This document shows, in pieces, positions 14,573-22,325 of a DNA stretch of 30,485 bases. The notes beneath the pieces are model-generated. The model was not told the DNA's origin and made no database searches. It was given only the letters and a program-made list of their open reading frames with translations. Origin of the DNA: a virus; the IMG/VR virus record IMGVR_UViG_3300025128_000212, positions 1-30,485 of that record. One strand, written 5' to 3'. Both the position numbers and the translations under genes were made by a program. The first letter of the stretch is position 1. Every line of letters begins with the position of its first letter.

Positions 14573-17500
14573 TTAATCCTCAAAAGATGCGCCTGATCTT
14601 GTAATTACAAAGTCAAGTGCAATGAACTCAATTGCTCTCGTCGGCTTAAGAAGGATCTTTGCGTACATGATATTTCTATCAACCAAGTCTGAAGTGGTTG
14701 TGGTCTCATCCAAGATTACCTTGAAGTCTACCAATCCAAGTCTAGCCTGGACGCTCTTCAAGAACGGCTCGGCCTGTCTCTTAAACCTATCCCAAGTGGC
14801 AGCAACGTTCTGGTCGAACAGTACTGTCGAAGCCATTCTAGAGATTTCCTTCTTAACATAAATGAGAAGTCTTCTGACATTGATTCTGTCAAGAGCAGTG
14901 GCATCAGCCTGAAGCGTCTTTTGTCCGAAGATTACAATACCCTCGGCCGGGAACTGCGCAATCGGGTTGATGTTCTGCTCATAAAGTTTGTCACGTTCTG
15001 CAGAAGTCAATCTCTGGCGAAGGCCGGTGATTGTCAGACCAGCGGCTCCAGAAGAAAGCCCCCCTCTGTTGAATCCGGCAGGGGCAAACCAAAGTTCTGA
15101 ATTTGCCTCGCTGTACGACAGGGCGCCTAGGGCTGCAATCGAGGGCGGTGCCCAGAAAGAAGTTCCATCAGCGCTGTCTCTTACCTGGACCCATGGCCAG
15201 TAGCATGCCCCGTAGCTCGTGTTAAGTCGCCGGGACTTGATGTTTGTCACCACATCGTTTACAGCAGTATCAGACATTCTATCAGCCTCTGACTTGTTGT
15301 TCTCATAAGCGGGGTCGTACCCACCTTCGATATCAACAATCGCCAGAGCATCGCCGCGGGCATCACATGTGTTCAGCAAGTGGTCCGTTAGAGTTGTCTC
15401 TCTAATACCCGGCATTGCTACCAAGTTACATTCGACAACTTCGGGGTCGGCGATTGTATCAATTGCTCTCTTAATGGAATACCACTCATACGAGGTTGTT
15501 GCTGTTCCGTCGGCAGTATTTCTATCGGCGAAAGGTTCTTTTTCCAAGATATTCATGCCGTCCTGGCCGCCGTGGAAAACAGTTGTGAAACTGTCAAATC
15601 CCTGGTCGAGGACGTCATTGTAAGTCCCTGCAATAGCCGTGTAGGACATACCTGCCACTCTCTTGCCGGCGGCGTAGTCAGCGTCAGATGCGGCGCGAGA
15701 GGCCTCATCGGCGACGGAACCGGAGCCAACATCGTCCAGTGAGAAGATCCAAGAATATTCTGTTTTGGCCCCGTCTACATGTGTTAAGCCAGATCCAGTT
15801 GTTGCAGTGAAATTATCAACACTCTTTGGCATGGCCCTTAGAATATCCAGATTGCTGTCTTCAAATCGCAGGTTGCTGTTTCCAACCTGTGTAAGATCAA
15901 CTCCGAAATAAGCATCCTTCTTAGAAGTCATGTTACCGTGAGATGCCGACACCCTTAACGCAACCTTTGGGAATGAGTAAGAGCCGGTGAAGCACACGCT
16001 AGCCGCATTCGCGCCGAACGCGCCTTCGATGTGGCTTCCGAAAACTTTGAATTCCGCACTGCCGCCGAAGGCGCCGTGTGTCCCGAGGGGATCTCCACCA
16101 TGGGCGGCAGCGCTGGCCTGGCGGATGCTGGCAGTAGCTGCAATGTTGTTGGCTCCGCGTACGAAGAGGTGAGAGCCCACCGTCTGACCTAGGGCGTTGT
16201 ACTTTCCATAGTCTCCAGTTCCAGCGCCGGCTGTAATATCGTAATCATCAATTCTCGGCATCGCTCCAGAGACGGAGTTCACACCATTCGCTTGAGACCC
16301 ACTAACACACACGAATGCGGAGAATCTTAGAGGACCGTGTACGCCGAAGGGCAGGTTCAGTGGATTGGTGCTGCCGCGGTCGACCTCTGTGTTCATCTCA
16401 ATTCTGAAGTACTTTGAGTTATTCTCATAATTGCCTCTATTGACAATTCTTGCATCGTCCTCGTCCCAAGTTACATAACTGTCACCAATTTTCGTGGCAA
16501 TGTAATTGGGGGAAGCGGGATTCAAGTTACAATTTGTGTACTGCTCAACAATCTGAGGCGAATTGTCAGTATCGTGGATTCTTCTCACCTGTACAGTGAA
16601 TGTTCCGTAAGGGTTGACATCTGAATTTGTCGAAGCCTTGATATCTGCAATAGATATCTTGAGGTTGTTTTGAATCCACTCGCCATCGTCCAAGCCATGA
16701 AATTTGAATAACTTCTGCATGTTGTAGGGCTTGTAATTGGCAGTGTCAGAGCCGAGGTCCTGTGCGATAAACCAACCTGTCTGGCAAGGTGCTGCGTCTC
16801 CCTTTCTCTGGTCTCCTTTCCAAACAGCAGACCCAGAAGAAATTGACCATATTACACCATAGCTACTCGTAGTCGTGTTCATGAGCGTAGTTCCGAGCCT
16901 GGATTCCAGATGGTGATCAAAGCTTTCGCCGAGCCAATAGTTTACTTGCGAATCTTTGTCGACAAGTGCGGTGTTCGTTAGTTGTGGATTTGTGTTAAAA
17001 ACCTTTCTAATGTATTTTTCGGAGTCTCTATTAAAATTAAATCTTATTCTTTCTTTTTCCGAAGCAGAAGAACCCGTGTATTGGAAAATCACCGCCTCAT
17101 ATTCAGCATAAGTCGCCCTTGCTTGCACAAGAACGTTGGTGCCGCTTAGAGTGGCGCCGGCTTGTGTAGCTGAACCTGTTACGCCGGCGAGGCCGATGGC
17201 CCCGTTTTCAACGTACCAAACGGCTGCCAGGGCGCCGGAGGCTTCAATGCCGGTGGCGGTGACGGGGCCTGATTGGGATTTGGCGACAAAAAGACCATAA
17301 GCTCCGCCATTGCTCTCAACATGGTTGGTAGGTCCATTCGAAGTCTTCCAGCCGGCTAAACCTGCCGTAGTGGCATCTGAGTGCTCCTTACCTACAAGGC
17401 GCATGACTGTGATGGGAGAGTTATTTCGTAACCAAGCTTGTGCGGCGTATGCGGCATATGTGGGGGATGATTTATTGCCATCTCTCCAAACATCTCCACC

Positions 17501-17701
17501 CTTGCCACCGGGCTCGGGGGCTCCGAAAATGTTTACAAACTCCTCAAATGAAGAAACCTGTACAGGGCGCATCGCTGGTCCGTGCGGAAGGCGACCAATT
17601 ACGACGGGGCCGATACCTTCAGGTGTGGAAGGCAGGCGTGAATTATCAATTTCATTGGTAAAAACACCCGGAGATACAAACTTAAACTTTTTAACTGACA
17701 T
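14573..17701 (-). CDS. gp18: Contractile tail sheath protein, gp18-like
   Basis: A 1042-aa sheath subunit. The N-terminus KKFKFVSPGVFTNEIDNSRL has the SPGV-E-D start typical of sheath proteins, and FVNIFGAPEP and AAQAWLRNNSPITVMRLVG follow within 110 residues. The C-terminal 250 residues hold the conserved core: ASYG-YWPWVQVRD, RQRLTSAERDKLYEQNINPIA, GIVIFGQKTL, LDRINVRRLLIYVKKEI, VLFDQN, and A-EFIALDFVITRSGASFED at the end. It is about 380 residues longer than T4 gp18 (659 aa). The extra length lies between roughly residues 120 and 700 and is Gly/Ser/Ala/Thr-rich and beta-prone, which suggests added surface domains. The ATG at 17701 has AAGGGAGAA upstream. Confidence 0.93.
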   Translation of the reverse strand: MSVKKFKFVSPGVFTNEIDNSRLPSTPEGIGPVVIGRLPHGPAMRPVQVSSFEEFVNIFGAPEPGGKGGDVWRDGNKSSPTYAAYAAQAWLRNNSPITVMRLVGKEHSDATTAGLAGWKTSNGPTNHVESNGGAYGLFVAKSQSGPVTATGIEASGALAAVWYVENGAIGLAGVTGSATQAGATLSGTNVLVQARATYAEYEAVIFQYTGSSASEKERIRFNFNRDSEKYIRKVFNTNPQLTNTALVDKDSQVNYWLGESFDHHLESRLGTTLMNTTTSSYGVIWSISSGSAVWKGDQRKGDAAPCQTGWFIAQDLGSDTANYKPYNMQKLFKFHGLDDGEWIQNNLKISIADIKASTNSDVNPYGTFTVQVRRIHDTDNSPQIVEQYTNCNLNPASPNYIATKIGDSYVTWDEDDARIVNRGNYENNSKYFRIEMNTEVDRGSTNPLNLPFGVHGPLRFSAFVCVSGSQANGVNSVSGAMPRIDDYDITAGAGTGDYGKYNALGQTVGSHLFVRGANNIAATASIRQASAAAHGGDPLGTHGAFGGSAEFKVFGSHIEGAFGANAASVCFTGSYSFPKVALRVSASHGNMTSKKDAYFGVDLTQVGNSNLRFEDSNLDILRAMPKSVDNFTATTGSGLTHVDGAKTEYSWIFSLDDVGSGSVADEASRAASDADYAAGKRVAGMSYTAIAGTYNDVLDQGFDSFTTVFHGGQDGMNILEKEPFADRNTADGTATTSYEWYSIKRAIDTIADPEVVECNLVAMPGIRETTLTDHLLNTCDARGDALAIVDIEGGYDPAYENNKSEADRMSDTAVNDVVTNIKSRRLNTSYGACYWPWVQVRDSADGTSFWAPPSIAALGALSYSEANSELWFAPAGFNRGGLSSGAAGLTITGLRQRLTSAERDKLYEQNINPIAQFPAEGIVIFGQKTLQADATALDRINVRRLLIYVKKEISRMASTVLFDQNVAATWDRFKRQAEPFLKSVQARLGLVDFKVILDETTTTSDLVDRNIMYAKILLKPTRAIEFIALDFVITRSGASFED

Positions 17702-17749
17702 CGATCAATTCTCCCTTAATCTGAAATGATTAAAATATTTTTCTATCAG

Positions 17750-17757
17750 TAATTAGT
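17750..17757 (-). promoter_or_regulatory. Recurring ACTAATTA element
   Basis: ACTAATTACTGATAG on the minus strand, 49 bases upstream of the sheath ATG, in an 80-base AT-rich gap. A TTTCAAC sequence lies shortly upstream, as it does before the gp13-like gene. Candidate late promoter element for the abundant sheath transcript. Confidence 0.35.
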
Positions 17758-17781
17758 ATATTAATTGTTGAAACTCCTAAT

Positions 17782-18642
17782 TTACTCTCTATAAAACCCA
17801 TCTTTATCGGCCGCAGAATGACTCTCTCCGGTGATGACTCTTTCTCTAGTAAATTTAAGGGCTGCTGCTGATTCTCTGATAGTGGCCTTGGGTTGCTCGT
17901 CGTTGTTGCCCGAACCCATCAAGTATCCCAAGACGGAGACCGTAATATTAGTCTCATATTTTCTTTCCTCTTGCCCCATCATGGCGGCATTGTTGTTAAA
18001 GGACAAATCTGATTCAAAGAACGCTTCATATCTATGGTCGCCGGCATTAATGTAAAAGTGCTTAATATTACCGGTGCGGATTACGAAGGGTGCAATGATG
18101 TCATTCATTTGCTGCTGATATTCAGCCTTGATGCCTATCTTGTATACCATGTTTAAATATATCGGTTGGGGGACTGAGACGACCTCATATACAACTCTGT
18201 CATTTATTGGTGCTCCGCTATCAAATGAAACGAACGATGGACCTCTGGTCGGAAACGTATTTTGATCGAAATCTCTCGTTGCTGAAGCGTTTTGAAAATT
18301 GGCTGTTTTGTCTTGTTTGATTCTCTTGCCGACAACTACTGCTCCGCCTTTCTCGTCGCCATAATTCGGAACATTTCCCCAGGGCGCTTTCGATGTGTCT
18401 TTCGAGGCCGATACTCTATCCAAAGTTATAAGGGGTAAAATTACGGCGCCGGCGGAATCTCTCAACTCTTTCTTTCTCTTAACATGATATGCTCTTTCAG
18501 CAGAAACCCAAATAGTGGGCACCTTTTTCCACCCTTTGTTGGTGGTAGCGAAGATTGTCATGTTTTCAACAAAGTTGAACATCGCCTGGTCGACAAGCTC
18601 TAGTGTAGAAGGTTGGATCATTATTGTTTTAGCATTGTCCAT
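17782..18642 (-). CDS. gp15: Tail completion / sheath-terminator protein, gp15-like
   Basis: A 286-aa protein expected to cap the top of the tail and lock the last sheath ring before head joining. It shares a pattern with T4 gp15: VPTIWVSAERAYHVKR matches the VPITYAS region, GAVILPLITLDRV the ETILPRINLHLV strand, QPIYLNMVYKIGIKAEYQQQMNDIIAPF the PIKMIYELSIFTRYEDDMFQIVEQILPYF segment, and a strand ending in ITVSVLGYLM follows. The start is taken as ATG at 18642, with GAGAGGG upstream; a start at 18708 would overlap the preceding gene by 80 bases. Overlap with the gp14-like gene is then 14 bases. In T4 the terminase genes 16 and 17 follow gene 15; here the sheath follows directly. Confidence 0.75.
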   Translation of the reverse strand: MDNAKTIMIQPSTLELVDQAMFNFVENMTIFATTNKGWKKVPTIWVSAERAYHVKRKKELRDSAGAVILPLITLDRVSASKDTSKAPWGNVPNYGDEKGGAVVVGKRIKQDKTANFQNASATRDFDQNTFPTRGPSFVSFDSGAPINDRVVYEVVSVPQPIYLNMVYKIGIKAEYQQQMNDIIAPFVIRTGNIKHFYINAGDHRYEAFFESDLSFNNNAAMMGQEERKYETNITVSVLGYLMGSGNNDEQPKATIRESAAALKFTRERVITGESHSAADKDGFYRE

Positions 18643-19114
18643 CGAATAAACCCTCTCTTGCTCTAATACACTTTGCAGATATTTCCAACCTATGGTCAGC
18701 TTGACCAAAAAGCTCTCTTGGCTCGGCCAAACTTACGATTTCGTAGTAATATTTACCATATAAAATAAAATCACCCTCTCTCACAAAAAGGTTTTGATCC
18801 TCTGTCAGCCTTCTTTTGTGAAAGTGCGCTGTCAATTGTGCCATTTTGTCTACACCGTGAGACTGCATATCTGTTTGTGTGCCCTCCCATGCAATTAGAG
18901 CGTATACTCTCACTGGCGGGAGAAATGTCTTTTTGATTGCCTCACCATAGAGGTCATGAAAGTTTGAAGACTCCAAATCAATTGGATAATAGGCTATCTG
19001 CTGGCCTATTACCCGCTCTATAAGTTCATCATTGACTTGTTTAACCAGATTTCTCTCTTTTTCGCCAACAAACAGTGGTGGCGGAGGATTGTCCGGTTGA
19101 GACCATTTACCCAT
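18629..19114 (-). CDS. gp14: Neck / head-completion protein, gp14-like
   Basis: A 161-aa protein lying between the gp13- and gp15-like genes, the T4 order 13-14-15. The pattern NLVKQVNDELIERVIGQQIAYYPID, then LYGEAIKKTFLPPVRVYALIA and a C-terminal strand set GDFILYGKYYYEIVSLAEP, is of the kind seen in connector or neck proteins that recognise the portal-tail interface. It is shorter than T4 gp14 (256 aa). The ATG at 19114 has AGGATAA upstream. The end overlaps the start of the gp15-like gene by 14 bases, so the three neck genes form one coupled unit. Assignment rests more on order than on residues. Confidence 0.65.
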   Translation of the reverse strand: MGKWSQPDNPPPPLFVGEKERNLVKQVNDELIERVIGQQIAYYPIDLESSNFHDLYGEAIKKTFLPPVRVYALIAWEGTQTDMQSHGVDKMAQLTAHFHKRRLTEDQNLFVREGDFILYGKYYYEIVSLAEPRELFGQADHRLEISAKCIRAREGLFDGQC

Positions 19115-19121
19115 TTCTTAA

Positions 19122-20405
19122 TTATCCTGTAAAAATCGGGTTTGGAGCTTTGGTTTGAATCTTTGTCACGTTGTCGACCAGCACAGAATTGGCTTCAACA
19201 ATCTTCACATAAGTCAACTCGTCCAAAGTCGTCTTTAACTCCTCACGCAATTTATCTTGTTCTTCTTTACCCTCGGAAATCAATGCCGAGCCATTAAGTG
19301 TTACCGATTCGCCTGGGATTGGAATTGTGGCGAACTTATTTCTCACCTGCCCCAACATTTCCTTTGACAAGGCCAGGCAAAATCGCCGGATCCACTGCTT
19401 TCCAATAGCGTTGATATTTTCATAGGGAACATTGCCAAACGGCAGCGTGTTCAAGTTATTGACGCCATCCAAACCAACGTCATCAGAACTATCATCACCC
19501 CAAGAGTCTTCCGGGATGGTAAACTGAACCCACATTGTTGTTGGGCCAATAAAAGTTGGTTCTGGAAATAACCTTATTTTGTTATTTTTGATTTCATATG
19601 AAAATCGCGACAATCTAACATTTAGCGCGTCCTCAAAAGCCATACCCTGTGCCTTACTTTGCCAAGTTGGTACAAGCTGAAAAGTACTGTCATCAGAAAA
19701 CTGACCATAACTGGAAAGGTTACCTACAACATTCAATCCGCCGTAATATCCGTAAAACCTCCACATGGATTGTGGCGTTTTATAAAACACCTTCTTGATT
19801 CTAACTTTTGTATTACCCACTTTGTTAGCATAGGGTACAGAACCGGCCGCGGAGGCTGTTTCAATAATTGCCTGCAAATCATAATCCTGCTGATTCGTAG
19901 AGGTCGTGAAAGAAGCTGAATATTCGGGCAAATACCCGCCTTGTCCCACTTCTGATGAGAATTTTTCTCCCACTCTTCTTGCATAGGAAAACTCGTATCG
20001 AGGGTACTTCAACCCAACATGCGAGCCGCTCAAGGAGCCCGAGAGGGGGCCGCTTTGTAGATGGCCATCATGATTGAATGTTCCCGTCGTGTTTCCAAGC
20101 GCGTTTGGAAGCGTGTTTTTGGCTTGGTGCATATTAACAATATATGAATATTCCAAAGTGGCTTCTTCATAGGCAGCATACACTTGCCCTTCTGTTATTT
20201 CCAAGTCCAATACATCGCCGCCCAACTTTTTGTATGTATAGGCAACCTGATCGATTGCACCGGTGATAAAATATTGTGAAAAAAGTGGTGAATCGCTGTC
20301 AGAATATACACCAAAAGGCAAACTAGAAACGTTTGACAAAGCCCCTGTGACGGGCAATACTACGGCACTAGTTGTGCTAGCGGGTGTTAAAGTGGGTCTA
20401 GCCAT
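19122..20405 (-). CDS. gp13: Neck protein, gp13-like
   Basis: A 427-aa protein. QVAYTYKKLGGDVLDLEIT (about 53-71) followed by QVYAAYEEATLEYSYIVN, and the C-terminal pattern W-RRFCLALSKEMLGQVRNKFA, IPIPGESVTLNGSAL and a Glu/Lys helix ending LDELTYVKI, match the neck protein gp13 family of T4-like phages, in which the second block is the most conserved. It is longer than T4 gp13 (309 aa) because of a Gly/Ser/Asn-rich middle with a tandem GSLSGSH-like stretch. It should form the collar ring under the portal with gp14. The gene begins just beyond the strong terminator of the capsid gene and has an ACTAATTA element at 20434-20427, so it probably opens a new transcript. The ATG at 20405 has ATAGGAGAA upstream. 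Confidence 0.8.
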   Translation of the reverse strand: MARPTLTPASTTSAVVLPVTGALSNVSSLPFGVYSDSDSPLFSQYFITGAIDQVAYTYKKLGGDVLDLEITEGQVYAAYEEATLEYSYIVNMHQAKNTLPNALGNTTGTFNHDGHLQSGPLSGSLSGSHVGLKYPRYEFSYARRVGEKFSSEVGQGGYLPEYSASFTTSTNQQDYDLQAIIETASAAGSVPYANKVGNTKVRIKKVFYKTPQSMWRFYGYYGGLNVVGNLSSYGQFSDDSTFQLVPTWQSKAQGMAFEDALNVRLSRFSYEIKNNKIRLFPEPTFIGPTTMWVQFTIPEDSWGDDSSDDVGLDGVNNLNTLPFGNVPYENINAIGKQWIRRFCLALSKEMLGQVRNKFATIPIPGESVTLNGSALISEGKEEQDKLREELKTTLDELTYVKIVEANSVLVDNVTKIQTKAPNPIFTG

Positions 20406-20426
20406 TTAAAGATTCTCCTATCGTAG

Positions 20427-20434
20427 TAATTAGT
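20427..20434 (-). promoter_or_regulatory. Recurring ACTAATTA element downstream of the capsid terminator
   Basis: ACTAATTAC on the minus strand, 22 bases upstream of the gp13-like ATG and 9 bases after the U tract of the capsid terminator. A promoter is needed here if the terminator is efficient, which makes this the best-placed copy of the element. Confidence 0.42.
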
Positions 20435-20442
20435 TGAGTTGA

Positions 20443-20485
20443 AAGTAAAAAGAAAGCCCCGTTCCAACAAAAATGGAACGGGGCT
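20443..20485 (-). terminator. Intrinsic terminator after the major capsid gene
   Basis: A perfect 12-bp stem, AGCCCCGTTCCA (20455-20466) and TGGAACGGGGCT (20474-20485), with a 7-base loop. On the minus strand it is followed by TTCTTTTTACTT. It lies 30 bases beyond the capsid stop codon, the place where an efficient terminator also follows gene 23 in T4-like phages. Confidence 0.93.
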
Positions 20486-20515
20486 ACTGGGTGGCTATGA
20501 TATATAGCTCAACTA

Positions 20516-22306
20516 CTATCCAAGCATGTCTTGAACAATAACCAAACCATACATGTCAGGACGCACCATCTTCTTGCCGTAGCGCGTCATGACTCCCTTA
20601 CGGGGCACGAAGTCTTCGGTTCCAAAGATGGTCGGAGTGACTTGTAGCGGGACGTATGGAGCGTAAACAAAGCCGCTTTCTAGGAAGCTGCTTCCTCTAC
20701 GTCCAACCAGTACTACGTTACGCGGGAAGTAAGGGTCAACCCAAACATCCCACTTCTTGCTAAGACTACCCGCCTTAACAGCACCAACAGTACCGCGATC
20801 ATCATCATGAGTCACACTAGCACGGAAGCCAGAGGTAAACTCAAGAAGGTTGGCGACCTCGGGGCCGCAAACGATAAAGTTAGCACCACCGCGGAGAGTC
20901 TTGCGGTGAATCTGAGCCGAAACGTCGTTGATGGTTTCAACGAGAGTCTCATACCACTCAGATACGGTGCCTGTGAAGTCGGCACCGAGCAAACTTTCGT
21001 TTGGAGAGGTACTGATTTCCTTACCGGAATCGCGAATAACAAAGCGTCCCGGGCGGCGTGACCAGTAGTAGGTACCGGCCTTTGATCCCTTGACAAGATC
21101 TTCAAGGATCTCACGATCAATCTCAAGAGCGATCTGCTCAGAGAGAATTGATGTAAGCTCAACCTCGGCGTCGAGGTTGTGATAAGCGTTGAGATCCTGA
21201 CCGAGTTCCGGTGACCACTTAGCCTTGAGCTTCTTGGTGACTGCGGTGATGGCCACGGAGTCGACTTTCACGTCGATTTCCGGGATACCAGCTTCAGCCT
21301 CAAGTCCCCACTGCTCGGCACCAACAACAGATCCCATACCGTTACCGGTAGTAAGAGTGTCCTTGGCGGCCCAGGACCACGTAACACCAGTACTGTTGAT
21401 TCCGTTGGCCATCGATGAAGATAGCTGCACAGATGTGCGAGTACCTGAGTAGTCAACAAGGAAAAGCAGAAGCTTAGTGTTTGAAGTACCAGAAAGCTGG
21501 GTCAAACGACGGACTGAGGTTTCTCCTGCCGCCGCAGGGAAAGCACCAGAAACTGAGATCAAGTTGTTGACGTTCAATTCCTGTGTATTGGTTGCATTTC
21601 CTTCCATTGTGGCGATGGTAAGCTCACCAATACAAACAGTGGTTGTGCCAGAAACAAAGTCAGCGTCGTAACGACAAAGCCTCATTAGGTCATCAGCCTT
21701 TGTAAGATTGAGAGTTGTACCAACGAGTGACTTGTCAGCATCGGCATTAACGATACCACCGAATACGCCAGAAAGAATCGGCGTAATCACTGTCACGGAA
21801 GATGAACCAGTTACGGAAGCGTAACCCTGGTTAAGGTTGTAGAAACCCTTCTCAGCGTTGGATCCCGTCAACTGAACACCACCGGTCAACTGGCTGGCGA
21901 GGACGCCACCACCGTAAACGGATTCGTTGGTTGCATATCCTAGACGACCAGAGTTCTCATCATCATGAGTAGCTGTGGTGCTAAAGTCTAGGAAAAAGAT
22001 TAGACCTGACGGAAGGCTCATAGGCTGAACTGAAACCAGTTCATTGGCAATGAGCTTGCCGAAAACACGTCTAACAATGGGAAACGCTACAGAAGCGAAA
22101 CCCTCTACGTCACCAGCAGCCATTGTGCTAGCCTCGCGTAGTAGTTCTTTTGCTTGGTTCTCAAGCAGGACACACATTGTGTCGACATTGCGAGTTTCGA
22201 GACCTTCAAGAAGTCCGGTTGAGTTCCACTTTTCACGTAGAGCATCACCTTCCTTCGAGAGATTTCTATTCACAATGCCTTCAGTAAGTTTTTGTAAAAC
22301 AGACAT
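20516..22306 (-). CDS. gp23: Major capsid protein, gp23-like
   Basis: A 596-aa HK97-fold capsid precursor. FPIVRRVFGKLIANELVSVQPM and LPSGLIFFLDF (about residues 74-107) are the conserved gp23 N-terminal block. ITAVTKKLKAKWSPELGQDL, NLDAEVELTSILSEQIALEID and REILEDL form the spine helix and E-loop region, and the end FVPRKGVMTRYGKKMVRPDMYG is also typical. A Leu-x-Glu site at 56-58 (LLRE|AS) is the likely gp21 cleavage point that gives the mature N-terminus. The region about 115-330 is Ser/Thr/Gly-rich and carries the insertion domain, larger than in T4 (521 aa precursor). The ATG at 22306 has AGGAGG upstream. It lies 19 bases after the scaffold gene and ends before a strong terminator. Confidence 0.95.
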   Translation of the reverse strand: MSVLQKLTEGIVNRNLSKEGDALREKWNSTGLLEGLETRNVDTMCVLLENQAKELLREASTMAAGDVEGFASVAFPIVRRVFGKLIANELVSVQPMSLPSGLIFFLDFSTTATHDDENSGRLGYATNESVYGGGVLASQLTGGVQLTGSNAEKGFYNLNQGYASVTGSSSVTVITPILSGVFGGIVNADADKSLVGTTLNLTKADDLMRLCRYDADFVSGTTTVCIGELTIATMEGNATNTQELNVNNLISVSGAFPAAAGETSVRRLTQLSGTSNTKLLLFLVDYSGTRTSVQLSSSMANGINSTGVTWSWAAKDTLTTGNGMGSVVGAEQWGLEAEAGIPEIDVKVDSVAITAVTKKLKAKWSPELGQDLNAYHNLDAEVELTSILSEQIALEIDREILEDLVKGSKAGTYYWSRRPGRFVIRDSGKEISTSPNESLLGADFTGTVSEWYETLVETINDVSAQIHRKTLRGGANFIVCGPEVANLLEFTSGFRASVTHDDDRGTVGAVKAGSLSKKWDVWVDPYFPRNVVLVGRRGSSFLESGFVYAPYVPLQVTPTIFGTEDFVPRKGVMTRYGKKMVRPDMYGLVIVQDMLG

Positions 22307-22325
22307 TTTTTTTCCTCCTTATATA

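Noticed and set aside
18643-18708. Upstream extension of the gp15-like gene to 18708
   Set aside because: It would overlap the gp14-like gene by 80 bases, while ATG at 18642 has a GAGAGGG site and gives a normal 14-base overlap.
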